Shown in pieces: positions 1-6,827 of a stretch of DNA of 12,236 nt. A program made the translations under genes and the position numbers. Position 1 is the stretch's first letter. Each line of letters starts with the position of its first letter. The DNA comes from Candidatus Bathyarchaeota archaeon (GTDB lineage Archaea; Thermoproteota; Bathyarchaeia; Bathyarchaeales; Bathycorpusculaceae), in contig JAENXI010000014.1 of assembly GCA_016649625.1 (NCBI GenBank), forward strand, positions 1-12,236, read 5' to 3'. The notes below the pieces were generated by a model. It did not search any database, was not told the DNA's origin, and saw only the letters and a list, made by a program, of their open reading frames with translations.

Positions 1-1
1 T

Positions 2-598
2 TCAATAGGAACAGTTTTTATCTGGAGAAGCAAGGTTTTTAAGATCTTCGACACCTTCTGAGTATCCTGATGCGATAAGTGTATCTCCAAAATTTATTTT
101 CATGTAAGGTTTGGGTCGTAAACTCGTGTTATTTCTTTTAATCGCTAAAATCCGCATACCTGTTTCTTCGTGTACCCGTGCTTCATTCAGTGTTTTATTT
201 ATTAACGGAGAATTTTGAGTCACACACACTTGCATAACTGTTTCTTCAGCTTCGTGTATAGCTAGTCTTAAAACTGGATGGGGTTCAATACCTCGTAAAA
301 CGACCTCAGCCATTTCTGCTGCAGCATCAGCAATTTTTTCTGTTGCTACCCCTAATCTAATTAAACCTAAAATACCTGAAGCTTCTTCTTTCTTGAAACC
401 GCTAGTTAAGGCAAGAAGTTCAAATTTAGTATGTAAGTCATCCATATGTTCTTCTAAACGTATTACTTCTTGAGCTAGTTCTGAACTGTTTAACATTAAT
501 GAAGAATAAGCTAAATCTATCATTAATTCAGATGTGTTTTTTAATTCAACAAAACGCTTTACGATTTCTTCAAATACTTCTTGGTTTTTTGTTATCAA
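2..598 (-). CDS. PhoU-like / TrkA-C (RCK_C) domain protein, second copy
   Basis: Predicted cytoplasmic regulator of a cation transporter or channel. Residues 1 to about 115 are helical and PhoU-like (the SELMIDLAYSSL and ATEKIADAAAEMAEVV helices). Residues about 118-190 form a TrkA-C/RCK_C ligand-binding domain with the typical ending GDTLIASG. It is a clear paralogue of the gene at 601-1209, which it follows in the same operon. Two TTG starts are possible. The one at 604 overlaps the upstream TGA but lies only 2 nt from the GGAG at 607-610. The one at 598 lies 8 nt from it, the same spacing seen at other starts here, so I prefer 598. The stop codon is at 2-4, so the gene is complete. The ligand is not readable from sequence. 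A role with the upstream MgtE-like transporter is inferred from the operon. Confidence 0.85.
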   Translation of the reverse strand: MITKNQEVFEEIVKRFVELKNTSELMIDLAYSSLMLNSSELAQEVIRLEEHMDDLHTKFELLALTSGFKKEEASGILGLIRLGVATEKIADAAAEMAEVVLRGIEPHPVLRLAIHEAEETVMQVCVTQNSPLINKTLNEARVHEETGMRILAIKRNNTSLRPKPYMKINFGDTLIASGYSEGVEDLKNLASPDKNCSY

Positions 599-600
599 GA

Positions 601-1209
601 TCAATACTCCAATTTCTTGAGTTTTCCTTCTGCCAAGTCTTTAAATTCTTTAATCCCCAAAGAAGCTCCTCTAGTTATTAGAATATCTCCAAGAAAAATT
701 AGTTCAGTTTCAACGGGATCAAGTATCCAATCTCTATCGCGGCGTATGGCAATAATATCAATGCCCATTCTTGCGGCTAAATCAAGTTCAAGTATATTTT
801 TGCCAATTAGTATTGAGTCTTTTTTAATAGTTGCTTTCATTAGACGTTCTTCAACTTTTTCAAAGATCTCACCAATAATTGGATGAATTCCAATATTACG
901 TGTCACAATACCAGCGATATCAGCTGCAGCATCAGAGATTTTATCAGCGGCAGCAGCCACTGTTGAAACACCTATCAAAGTTTCAGCGTCTTTTGCATCT
1001 CTAGCAGCAATCATAATCTCCATGTCTAATAGGTAAGTTAGGTTATCAATACGAACTTCCAACTCTAGAACATCTTCAGCTAGTTCTTTATCATTAAACA
1101 ACGCAGCAGAATATGCCAGATCAATCATGAGCTCGGAAAGATTTTTCAATTCCAATAAAAGCTCACTAACAGGTATAGGTTTGTATTCTATTTTTTCAAA
1201 CTGGGGCAT
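601..1209 (-). CDS. PhoU-like / TrkA-C (RCK_C) domain protein, first copy
   Basis: 202-residue paralogue of the next gene downstream, with the same two-domain layout. Residues about 10-125 form a PhoU-like helical bundle (SELMIDLAYSAALF, ADKISDAAADIAGIV). Residues about 128-197 form a TrkA-C domain (IGKNILELDLAARMGIDIIA and a FLGDILITRG ending). RCK_C domains bind small ligands or ions and gate transporters or channels. In archaea this domain pair commonly sits beside MgtE-like transporters, and here it starts 55 nt after the transporter stop. It begins with ATG, and GGAG lies about 13 nt upstream, which is rather far. Its stop overlaps or abuts the next start, so translational coupling is likely. 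Retention of two diverged copies suggests heteromeric assembly, which is inference. Confidence 0.87.
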   Translation of the reverse strand: MPQFEKIEYKPIPVSELLLELKNLSELMIDLAYSAALFNDKELAEDVLELEVRIDNLTYLLDMEIMIAARDAKDAETLIGVSTVAAAADKISDAAADIAGIVTRNIGIHPIIGEIFEKVEERLMKATIKKDSILIGKNILELDLAARMGIDIIAIRRDRDWILDPVETELIFLGDILITRGASLGIKEFKDLAEGKLKKLEY

Positions 1210-1264
1210 ACGTTGAAATGCTCTCCGACGATAGTATTGATTATGCAGATATTTTAATATGTCC

Positions 1265-2470
1265 TTAGCTTAGCCCTATCAAAAGCAGAGAAGCTAACAG
1301 GGCAATTGAGGTAATAAGATCTGCAAATGAGCTTTCAATAGGAATAACAAAATTATCTGGATCTAATCCTTTTTTAAAAGTTAATATTGAAATTGAGTAG
1401 GTTAAAAGAACTATTGCTAAAACTGAAAAGATATTAGTTAAAAATAGAACTGAAATAAAACGGTATAAAGAAGAGATTGAGAATAAACCGTTTAGTATCA
1501 AAGAAAGGAAAGCCAAGATAATAAACATAAAAAGTGATGCACCCCAAGCACTAAGAATACTGTTGATATGTCGTTTTATTGAAGAAAAAGAGGGAGAAAG
1601 CAAGCCTAAAGCCAGTTTTGTTGTTGCAGTGGAACCAACTACAGAGCCTACATTTCCAATCATACCGATTAACGCAGGATAAATTGTGTATATTTCTTTT
1701 CTATTTTCTACAAAAGTACGTATTCCTAGAAGTACAGTACCAGTTATATTTACCATAAAAGCTACAAATATCATCGTAACTAGGGATTCTTTAATAGTTT
1801 TTACAAAATCTTTATCATGAAAATTTTTCAGACCAACATAAAGGGCAGCAAAGATAACACTAGCACTGATTAGGAGAAGAAAAAAGTTACCTATATCACC
1901 ATAAAAATACAATGTTAAAACAAAAACATAACAGGCAGTAATAAAAATATCAGAAACAGTAGACATTATCGGGTAAACAACAATGTCAGGATCAGATCCT
2001 TTTTTGAAGGATACAAAAGCAATATTAATTGTTATAAAGGAAAGAAGCAATCCCATAGACATTGTTGCGACAACAACTAGAATAATTCCAGGAAATTCGA
2101 CAACTGTTAGTCCCCAAAATAATTGGCCAAAAACAAGAGAGAATAAACTAATTGTCAAACTAGTTGCTAAGGTTAAAACAATTAAAGCCGCAAGTAGTGT
2201 ATAAAAAGTCTGGGTATTGTTAAAAAAGTTAGGACGCACAGTACCAAGATGTAAAGCTGTACTCAATCGTCCACTAAGAAGACCACCAGTAACACCTTTA
2301 GCACTAATAAGGACAGGGTAAAGAGCAAAGGTCCATGGTGCAAGATCAAATATCCCAAGGTAGGAGGCAACCATAAAACCAGCAAAGATTCCACCCAACC
2401 CAAAAAAATAGGCAAAAGAGGTTTCTTTTAGTAACCTAACAAAACTTTTTGATCCACCTATATTTGACAA
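1265..2470 (-). CDS. MgtE/SLC41-like divalent cation transporter with two MgtE domains
   Basis: 401-residue polytopic membrane protein, probably a Mg2+ (divalent cation) carrier or channel. The chain is an internal duplication. One half carries YPVLISAKGVTGG at about 51-63 and FKKGSDPDIVVYPIMST at about 155-171. The other carries YPALIGMIGNVGSVVGS at about 264-280 and FKKGLDPDNFVIPIESS at about 365-381. The acidic DPD and P-x-GNxGS signatures are those of the MgtE membrane domain. About ten hydrophobic segments are visible. It lacks the cytoplasmic N and CBS domains of bacterial MgtE, as archaeal and SLC41-type proteins do, so ligand sensing may lie in the two PhoU/TrkA-C proteins encoded downstream. 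It starts with TTG, supported by an AAGGAGG site 8 nt upstream. The ion specificity is inferred from the family. Confidence 0.9.
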   Translation of the reverse strand: MSNIGGSKSFVRLLKETSFAYFFGLGGIFAGFMVASYLGIFDLAPWTFALYPVLISAKGVTGGLLSGRLSTALHLGTVRPNFFNNTQTFYTLLAALIVLTLATSLTISLFSLVFGQLFWGLTVVEFPGIILVVVATMSMGLLLSFITINIAFVSFKKGSDPDIVVYPIMSTVSDIFITACYVFVLTLYFYGDIGNFFLLLISASVIFAALYVGLKNFHDKDFVKTIKESLVTMIFVAFMVNITGTVLLGIRTFVENRKEIYTIYPALIGMIGNVGSVVGSTATTKLALGLLSPSFSSIKRHINSILSAWGASLFMFIILAFLSLILNGLFSISSLYRFISVLFLTNIFSVLAIVLLTYSISILTFKKGLDPDNFVIPIESSFADLITSIALLASLLLIGLS

Positions 2471-2478
2471 AAAGATTG

Positions 2479-2485
2479 CCTCCTT
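2479..2485 (-). promoter_or_regulatory. Ribosome binding site deciding the TTG start of the mgtE-like gene
   Basis: Minus-strand AAGGAGG lies exactly 8 nt before the TTG at 2468-2470. It is one of the strongest Shine-Dalgarno sites in the window and justifies the non-ATG start. Confidence 0.8.
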
Positions 2486-2527
2486 GTGTAAACATTAAAA
2501 AATAAGTAGTAAAAAAATTCAATTTTT

Positions 2528-2540
2528 TTAAATATTAAAA
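2528..2540 (-). promoter_or_regulatory. Possible TATA box for the mgtE operon
   Basis: On the minus strand an AATATTTAAAA stretch lies about 60 nt before the TTG start. This would give a leader of roughly 35 nt. The whole area is AT-rich, so the call is weak. A second TATA-like stretch (AAATATATTTAA, 2715-2726) lies farther upstream and would give a leader of about 220 nt. Confidence 0.3.
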
Positions 2541-2603
2541 TTAGATTATTGGAAAGTATTGTTATTTGTTTAGTAAAAGTTATTCCTAAAAGAAACTGAG
2601 TAA

Positions 2604-2632
2604 GAACATAGTTTAAAGGGTGGTCTATGTTC
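2604..2632. repeat. Perfect 8-bp inverted repeat (hairpin or operator)
   Basis: GAACATAG at 2604-2611 and CTATGTTC at 2625-2632 are exact reverse complements around a 13-nt loop. It could be an RNA hairpin in the mgtE leader or a DNA operator. Strand and role are not determined. Confidence 0.5.
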
Positions 2633-2781
2633 AAATGGTTCCCCTTCCAGAGTTTGGCTATTTTCAGACATCCTCAAGCACCTTTTCTAATTATTCAAAA
2701 AGGGGTTACTTCGCTTAAATATATTTCTAAAAAGTAAATATTAGAGATATAATTTTTTTAAAAGTTTTTAGGAGTCATTGC

Positions 2782-4950
2782 TTAGCATTTTTTGGGTGTG
2801 TATGTACACCAGGGATCTTCTGCTAAGTAATCTCCTTTTAATTCTGAGGGTTCATGTAAATCGCCACAATAACTTATAAAATCACTTGTAAGACCGTAGG
2901 CTCTCGCTCTGCAACCTCCACAGATTGAATTATATTCACAAGCACCACATTTACCTTTAAGAGATTTTAAATTTCTTAAGGAGGTAAAGAAGTCAGAATT
3001 AAACCAGATTTCTTTAAATGATTTTTCTCTGACATTTCCTAGTTTTATAGGTAAATAAGGACAAGGAGTAATTTCCCCATCCGGATAAACACGACAATAG
3101 TATAATCCTGCAATGCAACCTCGTATCCATTGTCTCATATCTAAACCTTCATTGGAAGCAATTCTCATAAATTGAGGCGCACATGAGGGTTTTACGTTTA
3201 GATTATGTTTTGATGTTTTAGCAAAGGTCGTTTTTAACATTTCATCATATTCCAAAGGGGATATATCGGTCATTTTTACACCTCTTCCAGTTGGCACTAA
3301 AAAGAAGAGATGAAAGTTCTCTACCCCTAAATTTTCTACAAGTGACATGATTTCATCTATTTCGTCAAAATTTTGTTTAGTGACAGTCGTATTTACCTGA
3401 ACTAACAAATTATTTTCGCGTAGAACTTTTATTGCGTTGACTGCTTTTGCCCAAGAGCCAACAACTCCACGAAATTCATCGTGAAGTTCAGGTTTACTAG
3501 AGTCTAGGCTTATTGAAACGGTAGTTGTCCCTGCTTTTTTTAATTTATTTGCAACTTTTCGATCAATTAGACTACCATTGCTTCCTACCCCCATTTTCAA
3601 GCCTTTTGAGATACCGTATTTAATAAGTTCGAAAACATCATCACGTAATAGAGGTTCTCCCCCACTGAGAATTAATAGAGGCCGACTAACTTCACATATC
3701 TGATCTATAAGATTTTTTCCTTCAGAAGTAGTTAATTCGTTTGTTAATTCTTTAGTAGTTGCATTTATGTAACAATGGGAACATTTCAGATTACATTTTC
3801 GAGTAATATTCCAAGACATTACAAGAGGTACAAATTTTTGATTCTGATCAGCATTAGGCGAATGGGCTAGTTTTAAATAAAACTCACATTTTCCATGAGA
3901 TGCCATCCTCTTAGGATGCCATAAAGTGAAGGGAAAAGGAAAAACGGTTTCTAGCATTGCTTTTGCATGGGAGTAACAAAAATATTTGCAAAAAATAGCA
4001 GACACTGAATCATTTAATCCAAGGGTATCAGAAATATATTTATGGCTTCCAAAAATTGGACAATTTAAAAATTCCATTCTGCCATCTAGTTGGTCTATAT
4101 TCATTTTGTATTTAATATAATGATCACTTAGCATTAGGGTCCTAAGTTTTTCTCTCCGTAAGCCAACTCTGAGAGTTACATCCAGAGCCATGCTTACTGT
4201 TTCTTCACCAAAAAGTTTTTGAACTTTTTTCATTGCTTTTTGTAACTGAGAAAGGCCATACTTTTTTGCAATTTCTGCTGATAAAAGCAGCCCTTTTATG
4301 GTTTCATATTCTTGTCGTAGCCGCATCAAAATTATTTGGTAAGCCCAGTCTTCAAACAAGTTTTCAAGTTCAATAATTCCTTGTTCATAATGGTTATTAA
4401 AAAAAGTTTCAGCTTTTTTTGTTTTATCAAATAAAACCTCAAAAAGATTTATTTTTTCTGGAGAACCAAGAGGAACATCAAAAACAGGGTTGATTTTACT
4501 GATATCTAAAGAAAGAAACTTGCTGCTCAATTCAATTGTATCAGAAAGAAAAATATCATAAAATTTTTTTACAGTAGTATGATCAGAAAAAGATAAACTA
4601 AAGTCTTTGGATAAAAGGTTGGTTTCCATCTCCATTTTTGAAACCATTGCCATATGATATAAAAGAGAACCAATCAAACCAGGATCACTATTTTTTCCTC
4701 TAGTAGAACCTGAGATCACTTCAGAGAAAAGAGAGAGAGCTTTATCAAAATTGTTTTCAGTTACAGCACTCTTAATCTGATTTAATTTAATTTTCTTTTC
4801 ACCTAGAAGCAATGCCCATTTGTGACAATGCATCTCATCAAAAGTTGTTAACTTAGTCACCAACCATTCATTAAGAGCTAAATAAAGAAGTAAAAAAGGT
4901 AATGGTCTAAGTATAATAAAAAAGATTCTCAGGTTCGAAGCAAAAAACAA
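2782..4950 (-). CDS. Radical SAM/SPASM domain protein with long N-terminal extension
   Basis: 722 residues. The radical SAM core starts at about 376, with the 4Fe-4S motif CNLKCSHCY (Cys386, 390, 393) and SGGEPL (429-434). A SPASM-type C-terminus carries Cys612, 619, 630, then Cys668, 671, 677, 680 (CGACEYNSICGGCRARA), then GDYLAEDPWC ending at Cys715, enough for two auxiliary clusters. The tail resembles AhbD/PqqE-like archaeal radical SAM enzymes (haem or peptide modification), but the substrate cannot be named. Residues about 35-365 are an unassigned helical region ending in a Cys-containing segment (NCPIF at 296-300, FCKYFC at 320-325, GKCEFYL at 353-359). That segment resembles ATC-hydrolase or V4R-like sensor domains, as a weak impression. 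The TTG start lacks a Shine-Dalgarno site and adds a hydrophobic stretch (residues 8-27) that may not be real. GTG at 4860 is an alternative. It is divergent from the gene at 5009. Confidence 0.85.
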   Translation of the reverse strand: MFFASNLRIFFIILRPLPFLLLYLALNEWLVTKLTTFDEMHCHKWALLLGEKKIKLNQIKSAVTENNFDKALSLFSEVISGSTRGKNSDPGLIGSLLYHMAMVSKMEMETNLLSKDFSLSFSDHTTVKKFYDIFLSDTIELSSKFLSLDISKINPVFDVPLGSPEKINLFEVLFDKTKKAETFFNNHYEQGIIELENLFEDWAYQIILMRLRQEYETIKGLLLSAEIAKKYGLSQLQKAMKKVQKLFGEETVSMALDVTLRVGLRREKLRTLMLSDHYIKYKMNIDQLDGRMEFLNCPIFGSHKYISDTLGLNDSVSAIFCKYFCYSHAKAMLETVFPFPFTLWHPKRMASHGKCEFYLKLAHSPNADQNQKFVPLVMSWNITRKCNLKCSHCYINATTKELTNELTTSEGKNLIDQICEVSRPLLILSGGEPLLRDDVFELIKYGISKGLKMGVGSNGSLIDRKVANKLKKAGTTTVSISLDSSKPELHDEFRGVVGSWAKAVNAIKVLRENNLLVQVNTTVTKQNFDEIDEIMSLVENLGVENFHLFFLVPTGRGVKMTDISPLEYDEMLKTTFAKTSKHNLNVKPSCAPQFMRIASNEGLDMRQWIRGCIAGLYYCRVYPDGEITPCPYLPIKLGNVREKSFKEIWFNSDFFTSLRNLKSLKGKCGACEYNSICGGCRARAYGLTSDFISYCGDLHEPSELKGDYLAEDPWCTYTPKKC

Positions 4951-5008
4951 TAATAGAGATCAAATAATTAAAACTCAGAGCATAAGAAGAAAGTAGAAGG
5001 AAAAAAAG
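4951..5008. promoter_or_regulatory. Short divergent promoter region
   Basis: 58 nt separate the radical SAM gene (-) from the small membrane protein gene (+). A TATA-like TTTTAATTATTT on the minus strand (about 4967-4978) would start transcription close to the TTG, consistent with a leaderless radical SAM mRNA. GAAGG at 4996-5000 is the ribosome site of the plus-strand gene, 8 nt before its ATG. Confidence 0.45.
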
Positions 5009-5326
5009 ATGATTGATGATTTGATTTACGCACTAATAGGTTTTGCAATAATGTTTGGTGTATTAACTGGAATTGGAATTAATGAACCGAGAGGAACCAG
5101 TATCAAAACATGGTGTTACGGTTACTTAGCGATAGCAATTACGTTTGATGCGATAGTAATATTTGCATTAGTCACAGACTATTCACAATTAACTGGTTTT
5201 TTGCTAGGTTTATCAGCAGGAGCAGCCACAGGATTAGGTATTCATGTAGCCCATCACATATCCGAAGAAGACCATGAAGGAGAAAAAGAAAAGCCCAAAC
5301 AGAAAAAAACTATGTTTGGTTTTTAG
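5009..5326 (+). CDS. Small three-helix membrane protein, unknown function
   Basis: 105 residues, not recognised. Three hydrophobic segments are visible: residues about 5-24 (IYALIGFAIMFGVLTGIGI), about 38-58 (GYLAIAITFDAIVIFALVTD), and about 62-81, which is glycine- and alanine-rich (GFLLGLSAGAATGLGIH). They are followed by a charged cytoplasmic-type tail of acidic residues then lysines (HHISEEDHEGEKEKPKQKKT). No signal peptide or catalytic motif is evident. The ATG is supported by GAAGG 8 nt upstream. It is transcribed away from the radical SAM gene, which may mean joint regulation, and ends 12 nt before the tRNA gene on the other strand. The coding call rests on the start context and the coherent membrane topology. 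Confidence 0.7.
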   Translation: MIDDLIYALIGFAIMFGVLTGIGINEPRGTSIKTWCYGYLAIAITFDAIVIFALVTDYSQLTGFLLGLSAGAATGLGIHVAHHISEEDHEGEKEKPKQKKTMFGF

Positions 5327-5338
5327 TTTCATTAAAAG

Positions 5339-5460
5339 CGCCGGGGAAGGGATTCGAACCCCTGCGAGCAAATAGCCCACTGGCTTTCTTGTCTAAATTG
5401 GCCCTATTATGCACTAATGGGATTTCGAGGCCAGCGCGATAACCACTCCGCCACCCCGGC
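5339..5460 (-). tRNA. tRNA-Ser (anticodon CGA) with a 38-nt intron
   Basis: The minus strand folds as a class II tRNA. The acceptor GCCGGGG (5460-5454) pairs with CCCCGGC (5346-5340), and the discriminator is G at 5339. The D-arm is GCG/CGC. The anticodon stem CTGGC pairs with GCCAG (5384-5380), with anticodon CGA at 5427-5425. A long variable arm pairs GGGC with GCTC. The T-arm is AGGGG-TTCGAAT-CCCTT. The anticodon arm is interrupted by an intron at 5386-5423, between positions 37 and 38. CCA is not encoded; a short T-run follows. The long variable arm and CGA identify serine, UCG codons. Confidence 0.93.
5386..5423 (-). other. tRNA intron at position 37/38 with bulge-helix-bulge-like splice site
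   Basis: Cutting after the second base of each AAA bulge (5425-5423 and 5387-5385) yields exactly this 38-nt intron. Between the bulges CTCG (5429-5426) faces CAAG (5391-5388), with three pairs and one C-A mismatch, a relaxed form of the archaeal splicing-endonuclease motif. The intron also has a CCC/GGG hairpin. Confidence 0.8.
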
Positions 5461-5480
5461 TTAATAAGAGAGGTTACAGC

Positions 5481-5493
5481 ATTATCTAAAAGA
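5481..5493 (-). promoter_or_regulatory. Probable TATA box of the tRNA-Ser gene
   Basis: Minus-strand TTTTAGATAAT is centred about 26 nt before the tRNA 5' end, the usual archaeal spacing. It lies in the short gap downstream of the PhoU-family gene. Confidence 0.5.
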
Positions 5494-5523
5494 GTTTTCA
5501 TTAATAAAAAATAAACAAATTAA

Positions 5524-6495
5524 TCAAACAACCAAATCGGCTAAATCTACACTATGTTCATAAGTTTGTCTCATAAAGGAAAGTGTTGCTAAGATCTGAA
5601 GAAGAACTTCAACAGGATTATTTTTTGAAGCGTTTTCAATAGTTATAAAAAGAGGGTCGAGTTTGGCATTTATTTTGCGCACTTTATCGGCTAAAATAAT
5701 ATCTTTAGTAATAAAAGCTTGTAAGGCTTGTTTATGTGTGTTAAAAATTAGGTTTTGTAAAGATTGAATTAGTTTTTGTACATCTTCAGAAGCTTGTAGT
5801 CTATTAAGTTCAAGAGTTTTTAAAGCAATTTTTACTGATAAATCACCTATAGCTTCAATCAAACTAGCAGCTAATCGATAATCTAAACAATCAATCGGTG
5901 AGATTCCGAGTTTTTCACTTAAACTAGGATTTTGAATGATTGTTCTCAGTATTCTTACTAAGAAAAAGTATAAACGATTACCATCATCATCTCGGACAAC
6001 AACACTATTTGCTAGTTGCAAGTCGCCATGGATAAAAGAACTTACAGCATCACGATTCATCCCAGCAATGATATCGTAGATACGATGTAAAATTCTCTGA
6101 GGGGAAAAACCAGAAGGTTGCAATAGACATTGTAAAACTATTTTTGAGTAATTTTCTTCAAAAATTTCGATTCCAATTAAGGAACGTACCGTATTTTTGA
6201 CAATATTTCTGACGTCAATAGTTATGTTATCTTTTGCTTCAATACTAATAACATCAAATCCAAGCAGATACCGACCTATTATTTCTCGGTTTAAATAAGG
6301 TCCAGCAAGCAAAGTGGTTTTTTTAGGTGACTGATTAACTTCATAAGCAGGATCTATTATTATTTTTTTATCAGATGTTTCTTTGATATAAACCAATGCT
6401 CCTTTTTTCAAGTCTATTTTATTGGCCCATGATCTAGGCAGACATACAAAAAAAGTTCCAGTTGGAGTTCGTTGTATTTTTCGCAAGTCACCCAA
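5524..6495 (-). CDS. phoU: AbrB/SpoVT-type N-terminus plus PhoU domains (phosphate uptake regulator family)
   Basis: 323 residues. Residues about 4-49 form a swapped-hairpin AbrB-like DNA-binding domain (RKIQRTPTGTFFVCLPRSWANKIDLKKGALVYI). Residues about 90-323 form two PhoU-like three-helix bundles, with metal-binding-type Glu/Asp helices such as LIEAIGDLSVKIA (212-224) and QTYEHSVDLADLV at the end. This fusion is the usual archaeal PhoU-family architecture (COG0704-like), proposed to link phosphate status to transcription. No Pst transporter genes adjoin it here, so the target is unknown. The TTG start is preceded by GGTGA with a 6-nt gap and places the AbrB domain at the usual N-terminus. 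It is divergent from DP1 across a 332-nt region and lies just upstream of the tRNA gene on the same strand. Confidence 0.85.
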   Translation of the reverse strand: MGDLRKIQRTPTGTFFVCLPRSWANKIDLKKGALVYIKETSDKKIIIDPAYEVNQSPKKTTLLAGPYLNREIIGRYLLGFDVISIEAKDNITIDVRNIVKNTVRSLIGIEIFEENYSKIVLQCLLQPSGFSPQRILHRIYDIIAGMNRDAVSSFIHGDLQLANSVVVRDDDGNRLYFFLVRILRTIIQNPSLSEKLGISPIDCLDYRLAASLIEAIGDLSVKIALKTLELNRLQASEDVQKLIQSLQNLIFNTHKQALQAFITKDIILADKVRKINAKLDPLFITIENASKNNPVEVLLQILATLSFMRQTYEHSVDLADLVV

Positions 6496-6827
6496 TATTT
6501 ATCACCAGTAGAAAAATAAGAAAAGATCTTCTGAAGTATCTTATTATTAAAATAGTCGTTAATATAAATTTAAATGGCCAGAGTATCACAGATTTAAACA
6601 AATATTGGTTAGTTTAAACAAAAATAAAAGTTATTAAATAATAACCAGGTTAAAATTGCAAACACAAGTATTTTCTCAAAGAAAGTTAATGAAGACACTA
6701 TTTGTGGTTTGATTTGCTGATCGAATTTTTAATTTATCAAAAGTTTGGTTTTACAAAATGAGAAAGATAAGTAATTAATAGATCTGGATGTCTATAAGAT
6801 CGTAAGTTTTAGGATTTCGGGTAGCAA
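6496..6827. promoter_or_regulatory. Divergent promoter region between the PhoU-family gene and DP1
   Basis: 332 nt without a credible ORF. It contains TATA-like stretches (AATATAAATTTAAA near 6559, TTTTTAATTTATC near 6727), a direct repeat TTTAAACAAA at 6593-6602 and 6614-6623, and a palindrome at 6630-6645. A single ATCACAG lies at about 6576. No RNA gene is recognised. Assignment of individual elements to either gene is not possible by eye. Confidence 0.45.
6630..6645. repeat. Perfect inverted repeat GTTATTA-AA-TAATAAC
   Basis: Two exact 7-bp arms around AA form an operator-like dyad in the phoU/DP1 divergent region. AT-rich dyads arise easily by chance in this DNA, so the functional call is weak. 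Confidence 0.4.

Larger units (their letters stand above)
2471..2781. other. 311-nt gene-free region upstream of mgtE with inverted repeats
   Basis: No credible ORF lies here. It holds the mgtE ribosome binding site and two TATA-like stretches on the minus strand. A perfect 8-bp inverted repeat, GAACATAG (2604-2611) and CTATGTTC (2625-2632), is separated by 13 nt. The stretch at about 2617-2712 is noticeably richer in G and C than its flanks. In it CCCCTT (2641-2646) can pair with AAGGGG (2700-2705), and CCTTTT (2681-2686) can pair with AAAAGG (2698-2703). These two pairings exclude each other. It could be a structured leader or a small RNA. A T-run at 2753-2759 on the plus strand could end a plus-strand transcript. 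No known RNA family is recognised. Confidence 0.4.

Noticed and set aside
499..886. Plus-strand frames opposite the PhoU/TrkA-C genes
   Set aside because: They lie antisense to two clearly conserved genes and show low-complexity, serine-rich translations typical of shadows.
2604..2705. C/D box or H/ACA guide RNA
   Set aside because: I could not find a convincing C/D box pair or an ACA box at the right position, so only an unspecified structured region is reported.
4858..4950. N-terminal membrane anchor of the radical SAM protein
   Set aside because: The hydrophobic stretch depends on a TTG start without a Shine-Dalgarno site. A GTG at 4860 would remove it, so it is not claimed as a real membrane segment.
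5310..5501. 63-codon minus-strand frame over the tRNA
   Set aside because: It spans the entire tRNA-Ser gene and its promoter. It is a chance frame through an RNA gene.
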